A stretch of 64,000 nt of DNA. It comes from Aquimarina algiphila. Lineage in GTDB: Bacteria > Bacteroidota > Bacteroidia > Flavobacteriales > Flavobacteriaceae. Location: positions 1 to 64,000 of the forward strand of contig NZ_VLNR01000013.1 of the NCBI RefSeq assembly GCF_007489275.1, read 5' to 3'. Shown piece after piece: positions 16,773 to 27,542 of this stretch. The notes under the pieces were generated by a model that was not told the origin of the DNA, ran no database searches, and was given only the letters and a program-made list of their open reading frames with translations. Position numbers and translations under genes: made by a program. The number at the start of each line of letters is the position of its first letter. Position 1 is the first letter of the stretch.

Positions 16773-18554
16773 TTAGTTTTCTGTAGAGAGTTGAGAGTGC
16801 CAGGAATCTTTAAACAAAATCATATTTGTTTTATAAATTTTTAATTCTTTTTTCCAAGAAGAATCATCACTGCTAGGAATTAATTTGGTTTCTTGTATGA
16901 GTTGAAAGTCATTGATATCATGATTGTACAAATATTTTAATTTGAAAATACAGTTTTCATAGGGGTGTGTATAGTATCCTGAGTAAAATATACTTAACTG
17001 AAAACCATTTTTGTTAATATCAATAGTTGTAAGAGGATCATTTTGATCATGAAAAATTAGATTGTTATTACTTGAGTGTAATTTATATGTGCCAGATGTA
17101 TTTCCTAATGCAATAGCTAGTGTCGAACGATTTTGAGTTTTGTTATTTATCATGTAAATGAATGCATCGGCAATCCCATCTTTATTAATATCGGCTGTCT
17201 TATAATATCTTAGTTCACAATTTTTAAATTCTTGTTCAATAAAGGTTTGTATTTTTTCAGTTTCAGTAAGTTTTGGAACTAATTTACCATTAGTGTCAAC
17301 GGTATATGCTTTAGCTATTTTTTTTCTATAAAAACTATTATAAGAAGTGCCTGATAAATCAGGAGAGGGGATGTCAATACTTTCACCTTCTGAGTATATT
17401 GTGTTAATCGTATTTCTGGTACCGTTGATGAATGATGGGAAAATAGTAGTATTTCCTTCAAATAGACCTCCATCACCAACACCTGTATTATCTATAAAAT
17501 ACTTTAGTTTTCTACCATTCCAGCTATAGATAATATCTCCACTGGTTTGTCCACAACTTTCAGCATAGTGACAAATAGTTATAAACTCCTCAACTTGTGG
17601 AATTCCTAGATTGCCTAAGAGTGTTATATTATCTCCTCCGTTTATTTTTATTTTATCTATGGTTTTTCCATTTTTTATAGCGATAAGATAGTTTTCTTTC
17701 ATTAAAAAAGTGACTTCTTTATTTTTTAGGCTCTCGGCTCCCATTGGTGTTAAAAATTGATTCCATACATAGGCTTCTTGATGTTTATACTTTATATGAC
17801 TCCAGTACCCTTTTTGGTTATTTATAGTATCTTCTTTAAAACTATAGTTAAGAATTTCTACGCTGTTTGGTATCTGTAGTGTTGCTATGATAGGCGATTT
17901 TATAGAGGCTTCAGATCTGATATTTACATTATTGGCTGTTATATACCCTAATTGTGAATCATTTAGAAATGGGAGTTCTAATTTTTTGGTAAATGGTGTT
18001 AATGCACCTTCGTCCCATTGATAAAGTAAAAAGTCATTGGGTTCTTGAAATTTAAAAACTATTATTTCCTTATTGTCGCTATTATGGGTAGTACCAATGC
18101 TAAAGACTTCGGATAATTCTTTATTTGCTTTAAGTGCTATAGGTTGATGTGATATAAATTGGTTATTATGAAATATTTTTACGCCTATTTTACTTTCTGA
18201 TTCTTCTTTTATAAGTAATCTATAATCGGTATTTGTATGAAGTTTAAAAGCAAACCTTGAAACAAGATTATTCCATACGTATGCGATCTTGTTTTGGTAT
18301 TGTGTTTCAATCCAATATCCAGGAGTGCCATTAATTGTATCCCTTATATGAGTATATGTTTCTTGTAATTTGTCACCTGGATTTAAGGTTGCGATTACTT
18401 TTGATTTTATTGAAGAAGAGCTCCTTAGGTTAACATTAGCGTTATAAATAGAAACAGGGCTATTGGATATGTGATTCATATAGTATCCTCCTCTTTGGGA
18501 AAAGCCTATAGTTGATTGTAAAAGAATAAAAATAAGAAGAATGTAATACCGCAT
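16773..18554 (-). CDS. Secreted protein with two bacterial SH3-like domains
   Basis: The mature protein starts after a signal peptide (MRYYILLIFILLQSTIGFSQ). I set the start at 18554 because the upstream ATG at 18602 would add 16 residues before the signal. Two SH3-like repeats with the N-x-R-x-x-x-S-x-x-S-x-V/I-I-A-T-L pattern are clear (about 35-105 and 205-275), each with a W-Y-x-x-x-A-Y-V-W-N ending. SH3b domains usually bind cell-wall peptides. A C-terminal segment contains DINKDGIADAF, a calcium-binding or FG-GAP-like loop. No catalytic domain is recognised. It is flanked by the icd terminator upstream and the ECF operon downstream, so it is likely monocistronic. Confidence 0.78.
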   Translation of the reverse strand: MRYYILLIFILLQSTIGFSQRGGYYMNHISNSPVSIYNANVNLRSSSSIKSKVIATLNPGDKLQETYTHIRDTINGTPGYWIETQYQNKIAYVWNNLVSRFAFKLHTNTDYRLLIKEESESKIGVKIFHNNQFISHQPIALKANKELSEVFSIGTTHNSDNKEIIVFKFQEPNDFLLYQWDEGALTPFTKKLELPFLNDSQLGYITANNVNIRSEASIKSPIIATLQIPNSVEILNYSFKEDTINNQKGYWSHIKYKHQEAYVWNQFLTPMGAESLKNKEVTFLMKENYLIAIKNGKTIDKIKINGGDNITLLGNLGIPQVEEFITICHYAESCGQTSGDIIYSWNGRKLKYFIDNTGVGDGGLFEGNTTIFPSFINGTRNTINTIYSEGESIDIPSPDLSGTSYNSFYRKKIAKAYTVDTNGKLVPKLTETEKIQTFIEQEFKNCELRYYKTADINKDGIADAFIYMINNKTQNRSTLAIALGNTSGTYKLHSSNNNLIFHDQNDPLTTIDINKNGFQLSIFYSGYYTHPYENCIFKLKYLYNHDINDFQLIQETKLIPSSDDSSWKKELKIYKTNMILFKDSWHSQLSTEN

Positions 18555-18600
18555 AGTTTTATGTATCCTATTAAGAGCAAATATAATATTGTAGATATCC

Positions 18601-18640
18601 AAAAAAGCCTACGAATATATATCCGTAGGCTTTTTTTATA
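18601..18640 (-). terminator. Rho-independent terminator after isocitrate dehydrogenase
   Basis: Stem GCCTACG (18607-18613) / CGTAGGC (18624-18630), extended by A/T pairing, with T runs on both sides; on the minus strand it lies about 70 bp after the icd stop codon. The flanking A and T tracts would let it act in either direction. Confidence 0.82.
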
Positions 18641-18699
18641 GATTTGCCTGATCTTGAAAATAAATTGATTTTGTCAATTTACTTTATAAGATTCAATAT

Positions 18700-20937
<2,238 letters not shown>

Positions 20938-21123
20938 TTATTTAGGGGTTCTCTTTTTTTAAGCTTAAAAGATCTAGATACCCTAATTTATTATACTATT
21001 TATGTAAGGAAATAATTAGTCGTTTAATTATTCTTAGACAAACAATATTGGTTGATCTTTTTTGGCATTGACCATATTGAATATACAATATTATTAGTCA
21101 GAGATTTTCCGAGCGCGAAGATA

Positions 21124-21131
21124 CAAATCTA
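21124..21131 (-). promoter_or_regulatory. Candidate -7 box of icd
   Basis: The minus strand reads TAGATTTG here, matching TAnnTTTG. It would give a 5' leader of roughly 190 nt before the icd ATG. No -33 TTTG at 17-21 bp was seen, so this is tentative. Confidence 0.35.
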
Positions 21132-21265
21132 GTAATGTAAATGCAACCTGTAAGGTGTTAGTTTTGAGTTAAAGACTTTGAATTGTAGTTTCCAAAAAAT
21201 AAAAGGTAAAAAAAATAAGATATGAAAAATTAGCCCCTGTTTTTATTGATACTTTTAGAAAGATA

Positions 21266-21304
21266 AAAAGCCATATCAAGAATACGAGTATTTTGATATG
21301 GCTT
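21266..21304 (-). terminator. Orphan Rho-independent terminator-like hairpin
   Basis: Perfect 12-bp arms AAGCCATATCAA (21268-21279) and TTGATATGGCTT (21293-21304) with extra inner pairing; on the minus strand five T follow. No coding gene ends just upstream of it on that strand, so it may close a small RNA. Confidence 0.6.
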
Positions 21305-21797
21305 CATCGGAAATAATTTTTATGCTAGCTGTTTTACCCGCTATTAGATAAAAACTTTCGTTTGTTATTACATAATCTTTTATTTCCAGATTAAGTAGAT
21401 TTAAATTTACCAAATGATGATTTGTATAATTTATTTCTACTCATACGACTAATACGAGCGCTTGTGTTTCTAAATTACTAATGCAATTTTTCAGTTTTTC
21501 ACCCAAATAGTCTAATGCCATTTAAAATTAAAAAGGTGTCAAGACTTAATTTTTTCTTTTAAATTTCATTTTGAAATGATTTTAAAGAAAGCCCTTAAAT
21601 TAATTTCAAGGATGTACTCAAAAAAATAACTTTCGTCTTATATTTATTTTAATTATAAAGTGGTCTTTTTATGTTCAAAGAACGTATTGTGTACAATTAC
21701 ATAACGTAGAGAATCCTTGTGTCATCTCTTATTGAATGTAATCTTAGATAAATATAAGCAAAATCTATTGTTTGGTCAATATTTATTATTGCATTAG

Positions 21798-21830
21798 TTA
21801 TCAACTGGTTATGAACTAGGGTTATTAACT
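21798..21830. repeat. Three direct TTATNAACT repeats
   Basis: TTATCAACT (21798-21806), TTATGAACT (21809-21817) and TTATTAACT (21822-21830) are spaced 11 and 13 bp start to start, close to one helical turn. They lie immediately beyond the rplS terminator. They could be a protein-binding array; they differ from the DnaA box TTATCCACA at positions that matter. Confidence 0.45.
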
Positions 21831-21840
21831 TTTGTTCATA

Positions 21841-21870
21841 AAAAAAGGTCGTTGATTAACGACCTTTTTT
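21841..21870 (-). terminator. Rho-independent terminator of rplS
   Basis: Perfect 13-bp stem AAAAAAGGTCGTT (21841-21853) / AACGACCTTTTTT (21858-21870) with a 4-base loop, 22 bp after the rplS stop on the minus strand. It is symmetric enough to work in both directions. Confidence 0.92.
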
Positions 21871-21891
21871 GACTTGTATAAGAAGTGAAAA

Positions 21892-22242
21892 TTAGTTTCT
21901 TCTTTCTTTGATACGTGCTTTTTTACCAGTAAGTTCTCTAAAGTAAAATATACGTGCTCTACGTACTTTACCTCTTTTGTTAACTTCAATTTTTTGAAGT
22001 GCTGGTAAATTTACAGGAAAAATACGTTCTACTCCAATAGTTCCTGACATCTTTCTGATTGTAAATGTTTCAGTAGCTCCAGAACCTCTTCTTTGTATTA
22101 CAACTCCTCTAAAGAACTGTGTACGTGTTTTGTTTCCTTCTTTAATTTCGTAATAAACAGTGATAGTATCACCAGCAGAGAATTGAGACATCTCTTTTTT
22201 TTCAACAAATTCGTCTTGTACGAATTTTACTAAATCTTCCAT
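21892..22242 (-). CDS. rplS: 50S ribosomal protein L19
   Basis: A 116-residue L19 with the normal family length. Recognisable segments are FSAGDTITVYYEIKEGNKTR, FRGVVIQRRGSGATETFTIRK and the C-terminal VRRARIFYFRELTGKKARIKERR. It sits at the interface of the ribosomal subunits. Its own promoter is well defined (22316-22345) and it ends in a strong terminator, so it is transcribed independently of trmD although the two are usually adjacent. Confidence 0.98.
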   Translation of the reverse strand: MEDLVKFVQDEFVEKKEMSQFSAGDTITVYYEIKEGNKTRTQFFRGVVIQRRGSGATETFTIRKMSGTIGVERIFPVNLPALQKIEVNKRGKVRRARIFYFRELTGKKARIKERRN

Positions 22243-22315
22243 TTTTGATATAGTTTCTTAGGTTTTGTTAAAACAACATTCACGGTTTTCGCCAGAGGTT
22301 GTTCTAATCAGGGTG

Positions 22316-22345
22316 CAAAAATAAGTATTATTTAAAGATTTCCAA
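22316..22345 (-). promoter_or_regulatory. rplS promoter
   Basis: On the minus strand TTG (22343-22345), a 19-bp spacer and TATTTTTG (22316-22323) match the Bacteroidota housekeeping consensus TTTG-N17-21-TAnnTTTG. The leader to the ATG is about 70 nt. Confidence 0.7.
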
Positions 22346-22417
22346 GCTTTTTGAAATCTTTATTATTGTTTTTGTTTTCAGAGTGTTAACAAACATACTT
22401 TGTGTAAATGAAGTTTA

Positions 22418-24175
22418 CTAGTTTATTTCCTCTGAAGGAATATACTCTAAAGTGTATTTGTCTGAGTAAAATGTTTTTTTATGTTCGGGAAACGTGATTT
22501 TCATAAATAAGATATACGTACCATATTCCATGTCAGGATGAAAAAGATCTACAAATTCTAATTGCTTTTTTTCATTATTCCAATATTGAACTTTGTATTT
22601 TTTATCAATTTCTTCTGCGCTACTATCATCATAAAGAATAGCGTGGTCAGCACCAATAAGAGCAGGTGACTCATCATAAAGTTTTTGTTCATATCGTTTA
22701 TTACTCATAGAGATATATACATAACTTACCTGATGCTGACTGCATAATAATACAGATTCCCTGGTATTGTATAGGTCAAGTGAGTGTATATATGCTGCGT
22801 CCTTGTCTTTGATATAATTATTAGTGCTTAATTCTAACCCATTGCTTTTGGGATATTCTTGTTCGTACAGTTTTACTAGTTCGTCAAAAAAATATTCTTG
22901 ATCCGAGTTTGTTGTCAATGATTGTGTGACGATTTGACTCATTTCTTTTTCTGAAGGCGTCTGAGTTGTATGGAAATCATAAACTGTGGCGTAACTATAA
23001 ATATCTCTGATGGTTTGTGTGGAGTCTATATCTTTATGTTGTGATGTTGTATAATACTCCCAAACGATATGCCAATCACTTTCTTCTTGTTTACGAGATT
23101 CAATATCAAAAGCGCTTATGTTATGCTGGAAATCAGATTCTTTTCTTTTTTTTCCTGTATTGTGATACTTTTCTTGAAAAGCAGTGTGTGAATCAGAACC
23201 ATTTTTACGAATAAATAATTCTTCATTAACGATACCATTATTATGGTACTCGCGAAACTGTTCTTGTTTATGATATAGATTAAAATATCCTATTCTTTTT
23301 GGTTGTCTTTTTTCTTTATCATAGTAGACATATGTACTATTTAGAAGTATTTGTTCTTTTTCTTTTGAGCTACCCCAAAAGTTATATGTCTTTTGATTTG
23401 TGCAAAGCACCTCTTTGATCATATCATTATCATAATATTTGATAGTATCTATAGCTGGGAAAAGGGGATTGGATTTTATCTGTTCATAATATTGAATGAA
23501 TGCAATTTCGGCTTTTTCTTCTTCGGTAAAAGCGATTTGTTTTAAATTGGTCACCGTTGGAGAATACCATTTTTTGGAACCAAAGTAGTTGTTAAATTGT
23601 TCGTTTTTGAAAACATACCCTTTTTGAGCGTAATATTCGTTGCGCATAAGCCGTAATTCTTCTAGGGAACATTCAAAGAGAGATTTGTCTGAATATAAAA
23701 AAGGGTCAGGTTTAATGTTGTTTTGGTTAGATTCTTGTTTGGTTAGGTGTTTATGTACGAAATAAGGCTTCATTTCACGATTCACAATAGTTCCGTTATT
23801 AAAAAAAATGTAATTTTCTCCATCAAACGTAAAGTGATCTTCTGCATTAAGAAAAAAAGTAATGTCTCTATTTATGTAGAGAGGGGATAAGCTGGTATAC
23901 GATAGTTTTACAACAACATGATCATTATCTACGATTTGAATTATTTTATAGGTGATCTCTGGGATGTATAAACCATTTTCTGTCAATGAGAAGTTAAATT
24001 GATCAATATTAGCCTTAGTCATTCTAAAACTTCCTTCATTACGAATAACACATGTGGTCGTTATGGTAGGGTAATTTTCAAAATTTAATCGATTAGGATA
24101 TATACTAAAGAATGGTTCTGCATGTAACCCAAAAGCGATTAAGAGAAATGAAAAAACTAAAATTTTTCTTTGCAT
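22418..24175 (-). CDS. Secreted YARHG-domain protein with YwqK-like repeats
   Basis: A 585-residue protein with a signal peptide (1-19). Residues ~165-231 are a YARHG domain (LEELRLMRNEYYAQKGYVF, then F-x-x-x-x-W-Y-x-P), an extracellular module of unknown ligand. Residues ~255-345 contain strand pairs such as YNFWGSSKEKEQILLNSTYV and GIVNEELFIRKNGS, like the MORN/YwqK toxin-antitoxin repeats. The C-terminal ~170 residues resemble an extracellular beta sandwich. It lies between trmD and rplS, a position where those two genes are normally neighbours, and in the same orientation. The role is unknown. Confidence 0.75.
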   Translation of the reverse strand: MQRKILVFSFLLIAFGLHAEPFFSIYPNRLNFENYPTITTTCVIRNEGSFRMTKANIDQFNFSLTENGLYIPEITYKIIQIVDNDHVVVKLSYTSLSPLYINRDITFFLNAEDHFTFDGENYIFFNNGTIVNREMKPYFVHKHLTKQESNQNNIKPDPFLYSDKSLFECSLEELRLMRNEYYAQKGYVFKNEQFNNYFGSKKWYSPTVTNLKQIAFTEEEKAEIAFIQYYEQIKSNPLFPAIDTIKYYDNDMIKEVLCTNQKTYNFWGSSKEKEQILLNSTYVYYDKEKRQPKRIGYFNLYHKQEQFREYHNNGIVNEELFIRKNGSDSHTAFQEKYHNTGKKRKESDFQHNISAFDIESRKQEESDWHIVWEYYTTSQHKDIDSTQTIRDIYSYATVYDFHTTQTPSEKEMSQIVTQSLTTNSDQEYFFDELVKLYEQEYPKSNGLELSTNNYIKDKDAAYIHSLDLYNTRESVLLCSQHQVSYVYISMSNKRYEQKLYDESPALIGADHAILYDDSSAEEIDKKYKVQYWNNEKKQLEFVDLFHPDMEYGTYILFMKITFPEHKKTFYSDKYTLEYIPSEEIN

Positions 24176-24267
24176 TGTAATACAATTAGATGATTACTGC
24201 AAAGGTTAGGTAAATCATTATAGTACGGTACCCCGTTTATAGTGAATATTGGTTAGATGTTGTTGTT

Positions 24268-24945
24268 TTAGTTATCTAGTAAATCCGGTCTTCGTTCTTT
24301 TGTTCTCTGATAAGCCTGCTCTTCTCTCCAGGTTTCAATTTTGGGAAAATTACCTGAGGTTAGGATTTCTGGCACTTTCCATCCTTTGTATTCTGCTGGT
24401 CTTGTATATATTGGGGGTGCTAATAGGTTATCTTGAAAAGAATCAGTTAGGGCAGAAGTTTCATTGCCTAATACTCCAGGAATAAGTCTAATGATAGCAT
24501 CACACAAAATCAATGCTCCTAATTCTCCTCCTGATAATACATAATCTCCAACCGATAATTCTTTAGTAATAAAATGATCACGTACGCGTTGGTCTACTCC
24601 TTTATAGTGGCCACAAAGTATAATGAGATTCCCTTTTAATGACAATTGGTTAGTGATTCCTTGATTTAAGGTTTCTCCATCTGGGGTCATATAAATAACC
24701 TCGTCATAATCTCTTTGCGATTTTAATTTTGAGATACATTTATCTATAGGTTCGATCATCATTACCATACCTGCGCCACCACCAAATTGATAGTCATCTA
24801 CTTGTTTGTAACTGTTTGTGGTGTATTCTCTAAGATTATGGAGATGTACTTCGACTAATCCCTTTTCTATAGATCGCTTCATGATTGAAGCTTCAAAAGG
24901 ACTTCTTAGGATATCGGGTACTACGGTTATAATATCTATACGCAT
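24268..24945 (-). CDS. trmD: tRNA (guanine-N1-)-methyltransferase
   Basis: TrmD makes m1G37 next to the anticodon using S-adenosylmethionine, preventing +1 frameshifting. The 225-residue product has the SPOUT trefoil-knot motifs: [14 protein letters not shown] (about 54-67), [12 protein letters not shown] (about 111-122) and the SAM loop [14 protein letters not shown] (about 132-145), and the C-terminal helix with [14 protein letters not shown]. It follows a coiled-coil membrane protein gene by 67 bp on the same strand. Confidence 0.97.
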   Translation of the reverse strand: MRIDIITVVPDILRSPFEASIMKRSIEKGLVEVHLHNLREYTTNSYKQVDDYQFGGGAGMVMMIEPIDKCISKLKSQRDYDEVIYMTPDGETLNQGITNQLSLKGNLIILCGHYKGVDQRVRDHFITKELSVGDYVLSGGELGALILCDAIIRLIPGVLGNETSALTDSFQDNLLAPPIYTRPAEYKGWKVPEILTSGNFPKIETWREEQAYQRTKERRPDLLDN

Positions 24946-25012
24946 CTTAACATTAAATTCTATACTGAATGCAAAGATGCAAAAGAATATAATATAAATC
25001 TAGAAATTAAAT

Positions 25013-25630
25013 TTACTTAGCTCCTGCTTTACGTTGTTTGTTGATTTCATCCTGAAGCTTACGCATAACTTTTTGCTCTCGTTCTAATGATCTGCGTCTG
25101 TGATCTTCAAACTCTTCTTCAGTTTCGGCTAAAGCTTTCTTGGCTTGTACTGTTATAGCATTACTGTTTTTAAATTTATAAATAAACAAACTTAAAAAAG
25201 CTAAAAGAATTCCTATAATCACTAACATAATAGTGTTATAGCTTGATTTGGTTACTGCAGCTCCAAAAAAGCTCATACTATCTTTTTCTTGAGTTACTGC
25301 AGTGAGATCACCATTTGTTTTGGCAAGTGATTCTTCGAGACCTGTTATTGTAGATTGTTGTTCTGTAATCTTAAGGTTAGAAGTATTCAATTTCGATTCT
25401 AATGTCTTTAGTGTATCAATGGTGTTAGATTTAAGCTTGTTTATCCAAACTTGTTTTACTACTTTATATTCCTGATACCTTCCAGATTTTTGTATAACAA
25501 TATCAAATTGTCCTTCTATCTTTTCTTGCTTCAAAGCTTGCTCGACCGTTACGGTTTCTTCCTGAGCGTATGAAGTTTCAAAAAAAGATAATAAAATAGT
25601 TAAAACTATTAGGTATTGTGATAATTTCAT
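25013..25630 (-). CDS. Coiled-coil membrane protein encoded next to trmD
   Basis: A 205-residue protein with a signal peptide (1-22, ending SYAQ), a charged periplasmic part with coiled coil (about 66-118), a membrane segment (about 132-150, IMLVIIGILLAFLSLFIYKF) and a basic cytoplasmic tail (EDHRRRSLEREQKVMRKLQDE). From memory, relatives upstream of trmD in Flavobacteriaceae are often mislabelled as the methyltransferase itself; this protein has no methyltransferase motif. It is probably co-transcribed with trmD. No function is recognised. Confidence 0.8.
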   Translation of the reverse strand: MKLSQYLIVLTILLSFFETSYAQEETVTVEQALKQEKIEGQFDIVIQKSGRYQEYKVVKQVWINKLKSNTIDTLKTLESKLNTSNLKITEQQSTITGLEESLAKTNGDLTAVTQEKDSMSFFGAAVTKSSYNTIMLVIIGILLAFLSLFIYKFKNSNAITVQAKKALAETEEEFEDHRRRSLEREQKVMRKLQDEINKQRKAGAK

Positions 25631-25953
25631 GCTGTTATTCTTAATTTTAGTGGTTGTATATACAATATCCCTACGTGTAGTAGTTAGAAGATAAAAATAA
25701 CTATTTACAAATGATTTAGAGGAATATTATATATCCTTTCTTTTTTTGGTTATTAATTTCTTCTGTAACGGTAATAAATGTACGATATTGTGGTTAAAAA
25801 AAAAGAATTTTTGGTTGTAATTTACCAAAAAGCAAAATTATTGTTAATTTATTGTTTACTAATGCTTTATGTTGACTGATAATTACATGTTAGGTTATCG
25901 TAAATAAAAAAAGCCGTTATGATTAACGGCTTTTAAGTGTCTTGTTGAATATT
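25631..25953. other. Intergenic stretch without a gene
   Basis: About 320 bp of very AT-rich DNA upstream of the coiled-coil gene. Apart from the GAPDH terminator at its right end (25906-25934) I see no coding frame, RNA or repeat. It should contain the promoter of the coiled-coil gene/trmD unit, but no confident box was found. Confidence 0.5.
25906..25934 (-). terminator. Rho-independent terminator of the GAPDH gene
   Basis: Stem AAAAGCCGTTA (25909-25919) / TAACGGCTTTT (25924-25934) with a short loop; on the minus strand it is followed by the complement of the A run at 25906-25910, 20 bp after the stop codon. Confidence 0.88.
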
Positions 25954-27402
25954 TTAATAGTAAGTAAAACGCCTTACTTTGGCTATATATTTTGATAACC
26001 TAATTACTTGATGACTATATCCATATTCATTATCGTACCAAACATATAAAATTGCGTTATTTCCTTTGGTATCGACTATAGTAGCGTTACTGTCATATAT
26101 TGATGGAGCAGAAGAGCCTATGATATCACTAGAAACCAATTCGTTATCTAGCGAATATTTTATTTGTTCTACCAAATTTCCTTCTAATGCATATTTTTTG
26201 AGTGCTGCATTTATACTTTCTTTAGAAGCCTTCTTTTCTAAGTTTAGATTTAGGATTGCTAAAGACCCATTGGGTACAGGAACTCGAATTGCATTAGAGG
26301 TTAGTTTACCCTCAAAACTTGGTAAAGCTTTAGAAACAGCTTTCCCAGCTCCAGTTTCTGTGATTACCATATTAAGAGCGGCTGCACGACCTCTTCTATA
26401 TTTATTATGCATATTATCTACCAGATTTTGATCATTGGTATATGCATGTATTGTTTCTAAATGGCCGTTTACTACACCAAAACTTTCGTCTACAGCTTGT
26501 AAAATAGGTGTTATTGCATTTGTTGTGCAAGAAGCGGCAGAGAATATATCTACTTTATCAGGGTCGTTTTCTTTGTGATTTACCCCGTGAACAATATTTG
26601 GGATACCTTTACCTGGAGCGGTAAGTAATACTTTGTCAATCCCTTTGGCAGCCAAATGTCTGCTTAAAGCTTCTTTGTCTCTAAAAGCGCCGGTGTTGTC
26701 TATTAATAAAGCATCTTTAATTCCATAAGAAGTGTAATCTATTTCTTCTGGATTATTTGCGCTGATAATTTTTACAGTAGTACCATTGATAATAAGTGCA
26801 CTATTTTTTAGATCTGTTTCAACAGTACCAGCAAAATCTCCATGTACAGAATCACTTCTTAATAATGAAGCTCTTTTTTCTAAAACTTCCTGATTAATTG
26901 CTCCTCTGGTAACTATGGCCCTAAGCCTTAATTGACTTCCTTTTCCTGTAATAGTCATCAATTCTCTAGCTACAAGGCGGCCAATCCTACCAAAACCATA
27001 AAGAACTACATTCTTAGGCGAAATTGGTTTGAATTTCTTTGCATCCTTTAGTTTATTCTGTACAAAGCGATTTATCGATCCATATTCCTCACTTGCTAGA
27101 TGATATTCATATGTGAGTTTACCAATATCTAATTTTGATGGAGGTAAATTCATTAGTTTGATAGCTTGTGCGATTTCTACTGAATCAAAAATCGAGATTG
27201 GCTTTTGTACAAACTCGCCAGCGTATTCGTGAAGATTTATAATCTCACTAACATTTTTGTCAATTAGCTGATTGCGAAAAAGTACCAATTCTATAGAATT
27301 GTCGTACCATAAGTCGCTTACAGTTTTGATAAATGCCACTGTTGCGCGGCGTCTGTCTGCCTGAAAGGCAAGTTCTTTTTCATAAACTTCGTTAGAGCTC
27401 AT
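25954..27402 (-). CDS. Glyceraldehyde-3-phosphate dehydrogenase, long form
   Basis: A phosphorylating GAPDH of 482 residues, about 150 longer than classical GapA. Residues 1-128 form an N-terminal helical extension (LWYDNSIELVLFRNQLIDKN..., PPSKLDIGKLTYEY). The NAD-binding Rossmann motif follows (YGFGRIGR, 135-142) and the catalytic Cys292 is in SAASCTTNAITP; the C-terminal YDNEYGYSHQVIR is intact. This long form is known in Bacteroidota and some Gammaproteobacteria and may favour gluconeogenesis, which is inference. The promoter contains a -7 box (27437-27444) with twin palindromes over the upstream part (27453-27473). It is monocistronic. Confidence 0.93.
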   Translation of the reverse strand: MSSNEVYEKELAFQADRRRATVAFIKTVSDLWYDNSIELVLFRNQLIDKNVSEIINLHEYAGEFVQKPISIFDSVEIAQAIKLMNLPPSKLDIGKLTYEYHLASEEYGSINRFVQNKLKDAKKFKPISPKNVVLYGFGRIGRLVARELMTITGKGSQLRLRAIVTRGAINQEVLEKRASLLRSDSVHGDFAGTVETDLKNSALIINGTTVKIISANNPEEIDYTSYGIKDALLIDNTGAFRDKEALSRHLAAKGIDKVLLTAPGKGIPNIVHGVNHKENDPDKVDIFSAASCTTNAITPILQAVDESFGVVNGHLETIHAYTNDQNLVDNMHNKYRRGRAAALNMVITETGAGKAVSKALPSFEGKLTSNAIRVPVPNGSLAILNLNLEKKASKESINAALKKYALEGNLVEQIKYSLDNELVSSDIIGSSAPSIYDSNATIVDTKGNNAILYVWYDNEYGYSHQVIRLSKYIAKVRRFTYY

Positions 27403-27436
27403 AATGTGTTGTGTTTTACAGTCTTGAAATTTCGTG

Positions 27437-27473
27437 CAAAAGTATATATTTCAAACGTTTTCGTGAAACGTTT
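27437..27473 (-). promoter_or_regulatory. GAPDH promoter with two AAACGTTT palindromes
   Basis: On the minus strand the -7 box is TACTTTTG (27437-27444), 35 bp before the ATG. Two identical self-complementary octamers AAACGTTT (27453-27460 and 27466-27473) are 13 bp apart, covering the spacer and -33 region, and nest into a larger inverted repeat. GAAACGTTTC-like sites are typical of LacI-type repressors; a regulator for this gene is inferred, not shown. Confidence 0.6.
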
Positions 27474-27487
27474 TTTGATAAAAAAAT

Positions 27488-27512
27488 CCCATTACTTTAT
27501 TAAAGTAATGGG
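27488..27512 (-). terminator. Rho-independent terminator of the Deg protease gene
   Basis: Arms CCCATTACTTTA (27488-27499) and TAAAGTAATGGG (27501-27512) pair with a small loop; on the minus strand ATTTTTT follows within a few bases. It lies about 30 bp beyond the stop codon. Confidence 0.82.
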
Positions 27513-27542
27513 AACTATTGTTTTTTATAGCTTTTTAATTAA

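Noticed and set aside
26066..26431. 121-codon frame opposite the GAPDH gene
   Set aside because: Shadow of a highly conserved gene; no start region or homology of its own.
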